Below, in pieces: positions 42,642 to 50,904 of a DNA stretch of 64,000 nucleotides. Location: assembly GCF_000152745.1 (NCBI RefSeq), contig NZ_CH672428.1, forward strand, positions 2,870,625-2,934,624, read 5' to 3'. Both the position numbers and the translations under genes were made by a program. How positions within the stretch are numbered: the first letter of the stretch is position 1; every line of letters starts with the position of its first letter. The notes under the pieces were generated by a model. The model had not been told where the DNA came from and did no database searches. It saw nothing but the letters and a program-made list of their open reading frames with translations. Origin of the DNA: Oceanicaulis sp. HTCC2633 (GTDB lineage: Bacteria; Pseudomonadota; Alphaproteobacteria; Caulobacterales; Maricaulaceae).

Positions 42642-43703
42642 CTATGGGCCTGCTGAATAGGGGCAGACCAGAACATGGGAATCAAACACCGCGCCCAGTA
42701 GGAGCTGATCTCCCACCCGCGTCGCCACCGAGGTGGAATCGATCGCCTCGCCGCTATCGGCGAAGACCGTGGTCCAGTCCCCGCTGTCCGGTTCGACTCG
42801 GACTGCCTGGGAGGGCGCATGGGCCTCGGGGTCGTTCTGGTGAGCCAGGAACTCAAAGACGTTCACATTGCCAGCAATGTACAGCGCGCCGTCCGTGCCG
42901 ATCTCGATATTATCAAGGCCCAGTGGAACCGGGTGACGGGCGGTGCGGGTCAGATCGCCCGTGGCGGCGTCCCGGTTAAAGACATGCAGGGCGCGGCCGA
43001 TAAAGGCGGAGGCGTACAGCTCTGACCCGTCGGCGCTGATGTTGATCCCGTTGGCGTAGGCGAGACCGTCCGCGACGATGCGGCCCTCCTGACCGTCATA
43101 ATAGCTGATCGAGCCCAGCGGCAGGGCCAGGAAGGCCTCGAGATAGCCCATGGGCGTATCACCGAAATAGACGTCATTGGTGGCGTAGAACCGGTTCGGC
43201 CCGACGCCCACGATATCGTTGGGCGAGCGCAGCGCCTCATAGCTGACGGTTTCCAGATGCGACAGCGCGCCATCCTCGGCCACGTCATAGATCAGCACCT
43301 GATGGCCCGAATAGGGATGGCTGATGACGAACAGGCGGGTCAGGGGCTCGCCGGTCTCGCTCTCGCCGCGCCACAGGCTGATGCCATGGGGACGGAAATC
43401 GGCGGGGGCGTCGATGGAGACCAGCCGCACGCTGTCGGGCGTTTCGGGAGCAAACACATAGATGCCATTGCTCGGATGCATCTCGCCCGTCCGGCGCTCG
43501 GCGGTGGAGACGAAGACCAGTCCCGTCACCGGATCATAGGTCACATCCTCGGTGCCCGGCGCGACCTCGACCGGACTGCAGGCGGCGTTGTCGGTGTACT
43601 CCGGATGGCTCAGCGTCCCGCTTGCGCGCGTCACCACATAGCCGATGCGGACGCAGACCAGGACGAGTGCGATCCCCAGAACGCCCAGTATGACACGGAT
43701 CAT
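42642..43703 (-). CDS. SMP-30/arylesterase-like beta-propeller protein
   Basis: A 353-residue protein with an N-terminal membrane anchor (about 2-22) and a periplasmic six-bladed beta-propeller. The calcium-site blocks RPHGISLW, RSPNDIVGVGPNRFYATNDVYFGD and ANGINISADGSELYASAFIGRALHVF match paraoxonase/arylesterase and SMP-30 gluconolactonase relatives. The NDIV and ATND blocks are those of paraoxonases, so lactone or aryl-ester hydrolysis is a fair guess. ATG at 43703 follows GGGGGAGAG; longer starts lose the signal anchor. Substrate unknown. Confidence 0.85.
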   Translation of the reverse strand: MIRVILGVLGIALVLVCVRIGYVVTRASGTLSHPEYTDNAACSPVEVAPGTEDVTYDPVTGLVFVSTAERRTGEMHPSNGIYVFAPETPDSVRLVSIDAPADFRPHGISLWRGESETGEPLTRLFVISHPYSGHQVLIYDVAEDGALSHLETVSYEALRSPNDIVGVGPNRFYATNDVYFGDTPMGYLEAFLALPLGSISYYDGQEGRIVADGLAYANGINISADGSELYASAFIGRALHVFNRDAATGDLTRTARHPVPLGLDNIEIGTDGALYIAGNVNVFEFLAHQNDPEAHAPSQAVRVEPDSGDWTTVFADSGEAIDSTSVATRVGDQLLLGAVFDSHVLVCPYSAGP

Positions 43704-43878
43704 GGTCTGCTCTCCCCCAAACCTTTGTCCGGTCAGATTAGGATCAGACGGTGATATCGTCCAGCAATCACGCGCCAGGCGCACGATGGGGCGGCTTTCA
43801 TCTTTCATACAATCTTAGTTCAGCGCACCCAAAGGTGGCGTTGAACTATCCCGATGCGCGCCGCGAGGAAGAGGGGCC

Positions 43879-44826
43879 ATGACACTGCCGCAGCTGAAAC
43901 GTCGCTACATCGTCAGTTATGTCATCGCGATCGGTCTGATCGTGCTGGTCTCGGTCCTGTCCCATCTGGCGACTCTCCGGGCGATTGACCATGAGCGCGG
44001 CTCGGCCGAGATCGTCAATGTCAGCGGCAAGCAACGCATGCTGAGCCAGCGGCTTCTGGCGCTGGTGGAAATCCAGAGCGGGGAGCGCGCACAGGCTCAG
44101 AACAGCGCGCTGATCCGCTCGACGGCGGATGAACTCGAGCAGGCCAACAGGCTGTTGCAGGGGCGGGCCGAGAGCTTCCCGCCCGGCGCTGTGCGCGAAG
44201 AGCTGATGGCCTTGTTCGGCGCCTCGGGGGACGGCATCACCGCCCTGATCTCTGAGTATGTGTCGATCGCGCGCGCCTCGCTGGAAACGCCGGCGACGCT
44301 TCAGGACCGACAGCGAATGGAAGATCTGGCGCTGGGTGATCTGTTCGTGAAACTGCACCGCGCTGTCGGGCTGTTCGAACAGCATGCCGAGCAGGGGCTC
44401 AACCGGATCAGTCGGATCCAGGTGATACAGCTCCTGCTGATCCTGGTCATTCTGGCGGCGGAAGCGGCCTTCATCTTCCGGCCTCTGTTGCAGAAGACCC
44501 TGGCGGCCATGAGCCAGGAGCAGGAGACCCGTCAGATCGCCGAAGACGCCTTGCAGTTCCAGACCGAGACGCTGGCCTCCAGGAGCCGCTTCCTCGCCCA
44601 GATGAAGGCGACCTTCTTCAAGCCGCTCGCCGAGGCCGAGGAAAAGCTGGAACTGGCGGCGCGGGCCGACCCCGAGACAACGCCGGAGCTGGTGCGTGAG
44701 GCCCGTGATGCGGTGATGTTCGCCGCCAAGCGGGCGTTGAGCCTGACCCGCTCCTATGAAGCGCTGTCCCATGAGCCGGCTCAGGCCCGGGCCGAGCGGC
44801 CCGCCCCGGACGAAGCAGTTCTTTAG
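43879..44826 (+). CDS. PilJ-N sensor with a degenerate histidine-kinase dimerisation helix
   Basis: A 315-residue inner-membrane protein. Two membrane helices (about 11-33 and 181-201) bracket a periplasmic helical domain with VNVSGKQRMLSQRLLALVE, the type IV pili methyl-accepting transducer N-terminal motif. After a coiled coil, RSRFLAQMKATFFKPLAEAEEKL lines up with the kinase H-box (FLANMSHELRTPL), but Ala244 stands where the phospho-His should be. No ATPase domain and no chemotaxis output domain follow. It ends two bases before the MarR stop. It could be a decoy or scaffold subunit that pairs with another kinase. Confidence 0.8.
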   Translation: MTLPQLKRRYIVSYVIAIGLIVLVSVLSHLATLRAIDHERGSAEIVNVSGKQRMLSQRLLALVEIQSGERAQAQNSALIRSTADELEQANRLLQGRAESFPPGAVREELMALFGASGDGITALISEYVSIARASLETPATLQDRQRMEDLALGDLFVKLHRAVGLFEQHAEQGLNRISRIQVIQLLLILVILAAEAAFIFRPLLQKTLAAMSQEQETRQIAEDALQFQTETLASRSRFLAQMKATFFKPLAEAEEKLELAARADPETTPELVREARDAVMFAAKRALSLTRSYEALSHEPAQARAERPAPDEAVL

Positions 44827-44827
44827 A

Positions 44828-45271
44828 TCAGGCGTCAGTGTCGCTGTCGGTGGCGAGCCGGGTCAGCGCGTCGTAGACGATCGCGGCGTCTGTCTCGCCC
44901 AGCTTTTCATCGAGCTCTGCGTTGAAGCCGCGCAGCACCTGGTCGGCGCGTTCAGCCGCACGGCGCCCGGCTTCTGTCAGATCCACCAGCGCGCCGCGCT
45001 TGTCTGAAGAATCCTTGCGCTTGATCACAAGGCCGGCGGTCTCCATCCGATTGATCAGACCCGTGACCGCGGGCGCGCCAAGCGCCAGAACCTCGCCGAT
45101 GGATCCCAGGCGTCGCTCGCCCCGGCGCAGCAGCAGGAACAGAACGGCGGACTGGCTGGCGGTGACATTGGCTTCCGCGCGCAGGCGCGCATCGGCTTCC
45201 CGGCTGAGGCGCCGGGCCACGATTTCGATCAGGAGGAAGAGTCGCCGGTCAACGGCGCGAACGCGTGCCAT
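44828..45271 (-). CDS. MarR family transcriptional regulator
   Basis: A 147-residue winged-helix protein. The DNA-binding part is AEANVTASQSAVLFLLLRRGERRLGSIGEVLALGAPAVTGLINRMETAGLVIKRKDSSDKRGALVDLTEAGRR, with the wing SSDKRGALVDLT and recognition helix APAVTGLINRMETAGL. Such dimers usually repress a neighbouring gene until a small phenolic or lipophilic ligand binds. It is divergent from the SDR gene, with 148 bases between the starts including a TAAGCGCTTA palindrome. ATG at 45271 chosen as the family-like start; 45295 is an alternative. Confidence 0.92.
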   Translation of the reverse strand: MARVRAVDRRLFLLIEIVARRLSREADARLRAEANVTASQSAVLFLLLRRGERRLGSIGEVLALGAPAVTGLINRMETAGLVIKRKDSSDKRGALVDLTEAGRRAAERADQVLRGFNAELDEKLGETDAAIVYDALTRLATDSDTDA

Positions 45272-45390
45272 GGGATGGAACCTGCCGCGATTCATTCGTG
45301 TGTGAAAGACTATGCGCAGCCCGGATGGACGCTGAAGTCTGAGAGTTTTCCTGCATTACCCCTTTCCAGACGGCCCGATTGCTGGTTGCT

Positions 45391-45400
45391 TAAGCGCTTA
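45391..45400. promoter_or_regulatory. TAAGCGCTTA palindrome in the MarR/SDR gap
   Basis: A perfect 10-base palindrome ending 19 bases before the SDR start codon, in the shared control region of the divergent MarR and SDR genes. It could be the MarR operator, but at 10 bases it is shorter than a full MarR site. Confidence 0.4.
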
Positions 45401-45419
45401 CCAAATAACGAGGCGAGCC

Positions 45420-46205
45420 ATGTCTGTTTCCACTCTCTTTGACCTCACCGGCAAGACCGCGATTGTCACCGGCGGTACGCGCGGCATTGGCGAAATGATC
45501 GCCACGGGGCTCCTCAAGCAGGGCGCGCGGGTCTTCATCACCTCGCGCAAGCCCGATGCGGTGAAGGCGGCACAGGAGCGCCTGTCCGAATTTGGCGAGG
45601 TGCACGCCATCCCGTCTGACCTCTCCACGAATGAAGGGGCTCAGGCGTTTGCGGACTGGCTGGCGGATCAGACTGACGCCATCGACATCCTCGTCAACAA
45701 TGCGGGGGCGACCTGGGGCGCGGCGCTGGAAGAGTTTCCCGAGGACGGCTGGGACCGGGTGATGGATCTCAATGTCAAATCCATCTTCTTCCTGACGCAA
45801 AAGCTGCTGCCGCAATTGCAGGCGGGCGCGAAGGCGTCGGGCCGCGGCCGGATCATCAATATCGGCTCGATCGAAGGGCTCGCCGTGCCGATGATGGAGG
45901 ACAGCTACGCCTATCCGGCCAGCAAGGCGGCGGTGCATCACCTCACCAAGGTGATGGCGCGGCGTCTGGCGCGCGATCAGATCACGGTGAACGCCATCGC
46001 GCCGGGTCCGTTCGAAAGCAAGATGACCGCCTTTGTGCTGAGTCAGCAGGAAGGCCGGGACGCCGTCGCCGCCAATATTCCGCTCGGCCGGATCGGGACG
46101 CCGGACGACATGATCGGGCTGTCGGCGTTTCTCGCCTCGCCGGCGTCCGACTATGTAACAGGGCAGATCATCGCGCTTGATGGCGGTTACGCCAATCTGC
46201 GCTAG
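45420..46205 (+). CDS. short-chain dehydrogenase/reductase, RhlG/FabG-like
   Basis: A 261-residue NAD(P)-dependent oxidoreductase. The cofactor loop is TAIVTGGTRGIGEMIA, the LVNNAGATWG block follows, and the catalytic set is Ser (NIGSIEGLA), Tyr-x3-Lys (YAYPASKAAVHHL). LFDLTGKTAIVTGG and VMARRLARDQITVNAIAPGPFESKM match RhlG-type 3-oxoacyl reductases used in rhamnolipid and PHA-type metabolism more than housekeeping FabG. Probably controlled by the divergent MarR protein. Its stop overlaps the methyltransferase stop in CTAG. Confidence 0.92.
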   Translation: MSVSTLFDLTGKTAIVTGGTRGIGEMIATGLLKQGARVFITSRKPDAVKAAQERLSEFGEVHAIPSDLSTNEGAQAFADWLADQTDAIDILVNNAGATWGAALEEFPEDGWDRVMDLNVKSIFFLTQKLLPQLQAGAKASGRGRIINIGSIEGLAVPMMEDSYAYPASKAAVHHLTKVMARRLARDQITVNAIAPGPFESKMTAFVLSQQEGRDAVAANIPLGRIGTPDDMIGLSAFLASPASDYVTGQIIALDGGYANLR

Positions 46206-46879
46206 TCGGGATCGGGCAGGCCGCAGGATGGAGCACTGAAGCGCCAGACCCGCGCCGCGCCCACATCCTGATCCTCAAGATCGCCCGCTCTGGGCGCCTC
46301 GAACCGGGCCATGATGCTGAGCTTGTCCTTGGGCAGATAGGCGCGGCCCGGATCGCCGATCAGCACCAGCGCGCCGCGATCATGCAGGCTTTCCAGCCAG
46401 TCCGTGATCGCGGCCCCCGCTTCGGTCTCGTAAAAGACACCCCCCGCCAGCACCACGTCCCAGCCGTCGTCCGCACCGACGAGATCGGCATGCAGCACCT
46501 GCATGGGAACGTCATTGAGCCGGGCGTTGGCGCGAGCGGCGTGCACAGCGAAGGCGTCGATCTCGGTTCCGGTCACAAGGTCCGCGCCCGCTTTCGCCGC
46601 CGCGATCCCGGCGACGCCGCAGCCGCAAGCGAAGTCCAGAACGCGCTTGTCCTTGACCCGCTCCGGCTGATCCAGCACCAGCCGCGCCAGCGCCTGCCCG
46701 CCGCCCCAGGCGAAGGCCCAGAAGGGCGAGGGCACGCCCTGCGCGATCAGCGCCTCTTCCTCCTGCCGCCACAGATCGCTCTGCGGATCGGCAAGATGAA
46801 AGCGCAGTTCCGGCGTCAGCGGGGCGGACCCGATGCGGGTGTGGTCGCGGAGGACGATGTCTGCGGTAAGGGCGGTCAT
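46202..46879 (-). CDS. class I methyltransferase, ETF-beta lysine methyltransferase-like
   Basis: A 225-residue SAM-dependent enzyme with motif I VLDFACGCGVAGIAAAKAGA and an acidic adenine-loop TGTEIDAFAVHAARANARLN. PFWAFAWGGGQALARLVLDQPE and VVLAGGVFYET give the methyltransferase-16/ETFBKMT pattern (W-G-G-x-A-L and D-x-V-L-x-G-D-V/F-x-Y). Family members methylate lysines on the electron transfer flavoprotein beta subunit, which fits the acyl-CoA dehydrogenases in this region. The start matches family length. Its stop overlaps that of the SDR gene. Confidence 0.85.
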   Translation of the reverse strand: MTALTADIVLRDHTRIGSAPLTPELRFHLADPQSDLWRQEEEALIAQGVPSPFWAFAWGGGQALARLVLDQPERVKDKRVLDFACGCGVAGIAAAKAGADLVTGTEIDAFAVHAARANARLNDVPMQVLHADLVGADDGWDVVLAGGVFYETEAGAAITDWLESLHDRGALVLIGDPGRAYLPKDKLSIMARFEAPRAGDLEDQDVGAARVWRFSAPSCGLPDPD

Positions 46880-46937
46880 TGCGCGCTGACTACCGGATCG
46901 GCGTGCGCCTCGCTAGTCTGGAAACGGGAGGAGGGCC

Positions 46938-47303
46938 ATGACCTCAATGATTGAGCAGACCGAACATGTTCTGGCTGTGCCGGACCTCGCACGGTCCGTA
47001 CGCTGGTGGCGGGAGGCCATGGGGTTTCAGACGGTGTTTGAAACGCCCGGCTGGGTGTTCATGGCGCTGGGCGGCGCGCGATTGCGTTTGGGCGAATGTC
47101 CTGACGCACTGCCCGCCCATGCGCTGGGCGATCACAGCTATTTCGCCTTCTTCCATGTGACGGATATTGACGCCCTGGCGGAGCATTTGCGCGTTAAAGG
47201 CGCGACCATCCGCTCAGGACCAGCAGATCAACCCTGGGGTCTGCGGGAAATGGCCGTCGAGAGCCCGGACGGCCACCGCTTCATGCTGGGTCAGCCGGTC
47301 TAA
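46938..47303 (+). CDS. VOC superfamily (glyoxalase-like) protein
   Basis: A 121-residue single-domain protein of the vicinal oxygen chelate fold: EHVLAVPDLARSVRWWREAMGFQTVFETPGWVFMALGGARLRLGEC, then YFAFFHVTDIDALAEHLRVKGATI and WGLREMAVESPDGHRFMLGQ. The usual metal-ligand His and Glu positions (EHVL, and EMAVESPDGH) are partly present. Could be a glyoxalase-like enzyme or a bleomycin-resistance type binder; substrate unknown. GGAGGAGGG precedes the ATG. Its stop and the stop of msrB share CTAA. Confidence 0.9.
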   Translation: MTSMIEQTEHVLAVPDLARSVRWWREAMGFQTVFETPGWVFMALGGARLRLGECPDALPAHALGDHSYFAFFHVTDIDALAEHLRVKGATIRSGPADQPWGLREMAVESPDGHRFMLGQPV

Positions 47304-47842
47304 AGCGCGTCCGAACGCGGCACAAAGCTCAGCGCGACGCCGTTATTGCACCAGCGCTGGCGCGTGGGGCGGGGGCCGTCGTCAAACACATGGCCCTGAT
47401 GGCCTTCGCAACGCGCGCAATGATATTCGGTGCGCGGCGTCCAGATGCGGTAATCGGGCTTGGTTGCGACTGCGCCGCGAATGGGCGCCCAGAAGCTCGG
47501 CCAGCCGGTGCCGCTCTCATACTTGGCCTCGGACGAGAACAGCGGCAGGGCGCAACCCGCGCACACGAAGATGCCGTCGCGATGCTCGCGATTGAGCGGG
47601 CTCGTCCCGGCCCGCTCGGTGCCTTCCTGGCGCAGCACGCGGAGTTGTTCGCCGTTCAGCCGGTCGCGCCATTCCGCATTGCTCAGGCTCCGGAAGTCCA
47701 CATCCTCTTCGCCCCAGGGGGTGATGCCGGGATGGTCGAAAAGCTCAACCTCGAGACCGTCGATATCGCTTTGCCCGAAAGCCGGGCTCGCAAAGGCGGC
47801 AAGGCCGGTGGCGAGAAACAGGCGGCGGCTGAGCGCGATCAT
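47300..47842 (-). CDS. msrB: peptide-methionine (R)-S-oxide reductase with Tat-like signal
   Basis: Repairs methionine-R-sulfoxide in proteins. The 180-residue precursor starts MIALSRRLFLATGLAAFASPAFG; SRRLFL is a twin-arginine motif, so the enzyme is likely exported folded to the periplasm (cut after AFG). The MsrB domain has two zinc CxxC pairs (CAGC and CARC), GTGWPSFWAPI and the catalytic RWCNNGVALSF. The electron donor must then also be extracytoplasmic; none is adjacent. AGAGGAG precedes the ATG. It is convergent with the VOC gene. Confidence 0.92.
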   Translation of the reverse strand: MIALSRRLFLATGLAAFASPAFGQSDIDGLEVELFDHPGITPWGEEDVDFRSLSNAEWRDRLNGEQLRVLRQEGTERAGTSPLNREHRDGIFVCAGCALPLFSSEAKYESGTGWPSFWAPIRGAVATKPDYRIWTPRTEYHCARCEGHQGHVFDDGPRPTRQRWCNNGVALSFVPRSDAL

Positions 47843-47926
47843 GACGGGACTCCTCTTGGTGCTGCCTCAAGAGTTATGGCGCAGACCGGTTTTGGCCAGT
47901 CACATGCTGGTGAGAGGCGCGTGAGC

Positions 47927-48853
47927 CTAGAGCGCGCCCAGAAGGAAGGCGCCGGTCAGAAGCAGGCCCGTGATCTGGTTCGCCTTGAACCGGCGCAGGC
48001 ATTCAGCGCCGTCTGACGGGTCGAGCTTGCGCGCTTGCAACAGCAGATGCGCCGCGAAGATGGCGAAGGCGGGCGCGAACATCAGGCCGGCCCCCGCGAA
48101 GACCCCGGCCAGCGCCGCGAGCGCCGCGCACGCAAGATAGAAGACCAGAACGCCGAAGGGGATGTTCCCCCCGAGGGCGCGGGCGGAGGATTTCACCCCC
48201 ACCATGGCGTCATCCTCCATGTCCTGGCAGGCGTAGATCGTGTCATAGCCCAGGGTCCAGAACAGGTTGGCGACATATAAAAGCATGATTTCCGGCGCGA
48301 ACGGCGTGCCGAGCGCCGCGGCGCCCGCCACCGGAACGCCCCAGTTGAAGGTCAGGCCCAGCCAGGCCTGCGGCCACCAGGTGATGCGCTTCATGAAGGG
48401 ATAGCCCGCCACCAGCGCCAGCGCGCCCAGCCCGGTGAGGATCGCCGGCCAGGGCAGCTGGATCAGCACCAGAAGGCCGACCAGGCATTGCGCCACGAGG
48501 AAGGCCCAGGCCTGTTTCAGGCTCACCGTGCCCGCCGCAAGCGGCCGGTCGGCGGTGCGGGCGACCTGGGCGTCGATATCGCGGTCGACAATGTCGTTAT
48601 AGGTGCAGCCCGCCCCGCGCATCGCAATCGCGCCGATCCCGAACAGGATCGCCCAGTACAGATCCATCCAGTCGAGCCCGGTGCTGACGCTGGCGAGCGC
48701 CAGGCCCTGCCAGCACGGAATCGCCAGCAGCCAGAACCCCACAGGCCGGTCATAGCGCGCCAGCCGCAGATAGGGGCGGATGGCGGTCGGCGCCCGGTCC
48801 ACCCAGGAGGTGGGCACGGAGTCGGCGACGCGGCGATCAGGAGCGATGGTCAT
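47927..48853 (-). CDS. ubiA: 4-hydroxybenzoate polyprenyltransferase
   Basis: Attaches the isoprenoid tail to 4-hydroxybenzoate in ubiquinone synthesis. The 308-residue inner-membrane protein has about eight helices. The first Mg-binding motif is YNDIVDRDIDAQVARTADRPL, and the second block is LGYDTIYACQDMEDDAMVGVKSSA, both typical. I set the start at 48853 (MTIAPDRR); a longer start at 48895 lies beside the divergent small gene and lacks support. In alphaproteobacteria ubiA is often near rsmE and gshA, as it is here with two genes between. Confidence 0.95.
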   Translation of the reverse strand: MTIAPDRRVADSVPTSWVDRAPTAIRPYLRLARYDRPVGFWLLAIPCWQGLALASVSTGLDWMDLYWAILFGIGAIAMRGAGCTYNDIVDRDIDAQVARTADRPLAAGTVSLKQAWAFLVAQCLVGLLVLIQLPWPAILTGLGALALVAGYPFMKRITWWPQAWLGLTFNWGVPVAGAAALGTPFAPEIMLLYVANLFWTLGYDTIYACQDMEDDAMVGVKSSARALGGNIPFGVLVFYLACAALAALAGVFAGAGLMFAPAFAIFAAHLLLQARKLDPSDGAECLRRFKANQITGLLLTGAFLLGAL

Positions 48854-48941
48854 GAGGGGTGTAGCCTGCAACCAGAGCGAGGAAAAAACTGTCACACGCT
48901 CCGTCTATGCCATGGCGCAGAGGATGACGGGAGTCCGCACA

Positions 48942-49430
48942 ATGAAGCACTTGCATCTCTTGGCCGCGCTCTGCCTCGGTCTGATCACGGCGCCGGGTCA
49001 TGCGCAATCCGCTTCAGGCCTTATCCATGCCGACCAGGCCGTGGAGCAATCCATCGCCAATCCCGACGCCGTACTGGAGATGGGCTGGATCTGGATGGAT
49101 GTCTGCGGCAGCGGCTCGGATGGCGATCGCGGCTTTCTCAACTCGTTCGCCGACTATCGCGACCGGCGCTCCCTGAATGTGCGTATCGATCCGATGGTGC
49201 GCATCGCCCTGGCCGGCAGGCTGGGGGAGGACCCGGTCGACGCGCTGCGGGGCCAACGCATTCGTGTGCGCGGCCCCGTCATGCAGGTCTGGATCAATGT
49301 GTATCGCGACGGCGTCCAGAACGGTCATTACTTCCAGACCCATCTCGTTCTGGAATCCGCTTCTGATCTGCAAATCCTGGAGCGGGCGGAAAGCGATCCG
49401 CCTCCCGGTTGCGACTCCGTGATTTCCTAG
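48942..49430 (+). CDS. secreted protein of unknown function
   Basis: A 162-residue protein with a signal peptide (MKHLHLLAALCLGLITAPGHAQ, cut after GHA). The mature part has two Cys residues (MDVCGSG and PGCDS) and a beta-rich VRIDPMVRIALAGRLG then RIRVRGPVMQVWINVYRDG region, reminiscent of an OB-like fold. I do not recognise a family. GGGAG precedes the ATG, which decides the start; longer open frame upstream is the shadow of ubiA. Divergent from ubiA. It ends 5 bases before the aldehyde dehydrogenase stop. Confidence 0.7.
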   Translation: MKHLHLLAALCLGLITAPGHAQSASGLIHADQAVEQSIANPDAVLEMGWIWMDVCGSGSDGDRGFLNSFADYRDRRSLNVRIDPMVRIALAGRLGEDPVDALRGQRIRVRGPVMQVWINVYRDGVQNGHYFQTHLVLESASDLQILERAESDPPPGCDSVIS

Positions 49431-49435
49431 GCGGC

Positions 49436-50800
49436 TCAGTCCAGCCCGGTGACGGCGATGGTCTTGGGATTGGTGAAGGCCAGCAGGCCCTCGCGCGCCA
49501 GTTCGCGGCCATAGCCCGACTTCTTCACCCCGCCAAAGGGCAGGCGCGGATCGGACGCCACCATCTGGTTCACATAGGTGGAGCCGGCGTCGAGATCGGT
49601 GCAGGCGGTCTCGATTTCGGCCTTGTCCCTGGACCAGAAGGACGAGCCGAGGCCATAGGGGTGGTTGTTCGCGATCGCGATGGCGTGGTCCACATCCTCG
49701 GCCTTGAACATCAGGGCGACCGGCGCGAAGATTTCAGAGTGATGGCCCGGCGTGCCGCGCGGAATGTCCGCCAGAACACCCGGCGTCAGGAAGGCGTGAT
49801 CCTTGCGCTGGGGCTCGAACAGCACCGTGGCTCCGCCGCGAATGGTCTCTTCCACCAGCTCATAGACCTCGTCCGCGGCGTCCTTGCTGGAAAGCGGGCC
49901 GATATCGGTGCTCTCGTCCATCGGATCGCCGACGCGCAGCTCTTTCATCGAATGGACGAACTTGGCGGTGAATTCGTCATAGACGTCCTGGTGGATGATG
50001 AAGCGCTTGGCGGCGATGCAGGACTGGCCATTGTTCTGGGTGCGCGCCGTGACCGCGGTCTCCACCGCCTTGTCGATATCTGCGCTGGGCATGACGATGA
50101 AGGCGTCAGAGCCGCCCAGCTCCATCACGGACGGCTTGATCGCCTTGCCCGCGAGGGAGGCCACGGCGGAGCCCGCGCCTTCAGAGCCTGTGAGGGTGAC
50201 GCCGCGAATGCGATCATCGGTGATGATGGTTTCGGTCTTCTCCGATCCGATCAGCAGGGTCTGGAAGGCGCCTTCGGGAAAGCCCGCCTTTTCCAGCACT
50301 TCGGCGATCTTGAGCGCGCTGCCCGGCACGGCGGAGGCGTGCTTGAGAAGGCCCGGATTGCCCACGGCGAGATTGGGCGCGGCAAAGCGGAAGACCTGCC
50401 AGAAGGGAAAGTTCCACGGCATCACCGCAAACACCGGCCCGATCGGCAGGTGATAGAGGCTGCACTCGCCCTTCTCCGGCGCGTCGATGGGCGTGGGCTT
50501 GAGCATGTCCGGCGCTTCGTCCGCATAATAGCGGCACACCCAGGCGCATTTCTCGACTTCCGCCTTCGCCTGCTTGATCGGCTTGCCCATTTCGCGGGTC
50601 ATCAGCTCGGCGATTTCGTCGCGCTGGTCATCGAGCACGTCCGCCGCCTTGCGCAGGGCGTCGAGCCTTGCGTCCATCCCCATCGCCTTGAGCTTTTTCA
50701 CCGCGCTGACCGCGCGGGTCAGCGCCGCCTCGATAGCGGCCTGTCCATGCGTCTCCGCTTCAAAAACGGTGTCGCCGGAATAGGGATTGATGGACTTCAT
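49436..50800 (-). CDS. NAD(P)-dependent succinate-semialdehyde dehydrogenase (YneI/Sad-like)
   Basis: A 454-residue aldehyde dehydrogenase. The catalytic parts are ELGGSDAFIVMPSAD (Glu) and NNGQSCIAAKRFIIHQ (Cys), and PWNFPFWQVFRFAAPNLAVGNPGLLKHA is the cofactor region. Compared with other ALDHs, the start MKSINPYSGDTVFE and the RYYADEAPDMLKPTPI block are those of Sad/YneI-type succinate-semialdehyde dehydrogenases used in GABA or 4-hydroxybutyrate breakdown. ATG at 50800 follows AAAGGAG. Divergent from rsmE. Exact substrate not proven. Confidence 0.9.
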   Translation of the reverse strand: MKSINPYSGDTVFEAETHGQAAIEAALTRAVSAVKKLKAMGMDARLDALRKAADVLDDQRDEIAELMTREMGKPIKQAKAEVEKCAWVCRYYADEAPDMLKPTPIDAPEKGECSLYHLPIGPVFAVMPWNFPFWQVFRFAAPNLAVGNPGLLKHASAVPGSALKIAEVLEKAGFPEGAFQTLLIGSEKTETIITDDRIRGVTLTGSEGAGSAVASLAGKAIKPSVMELGGSDAFIVMPSADIDKAVETAVTARTQNNGQSCIAAKRFIIHQDVYDEFTAKFVHSMKELRVGDPMDESTDIGPLSSKDAADEVYELVEETIRGGATVLFEPQRKDHAFLTPGVLADIPRGTPGHHSEIFAPVALMFKAEDVDHAIAIANNHPYGLGSSFWSRDKAEIETACTDLDAGSTYVNQMVASDPRLPFGGVKKSGYGRELAREGLLAFTNPKTIAVTGLD

Positions 50801-50904
50801 GGCGGGGCTCCTTTGGCCGTGGCGGTTACAGGTGCGAGCGTCGGCTGGCATGCAGCGACATTTGAAAGCTTGAACGTGGGCGCCGTCCAGCTAGAACGCA
50901 ATTC

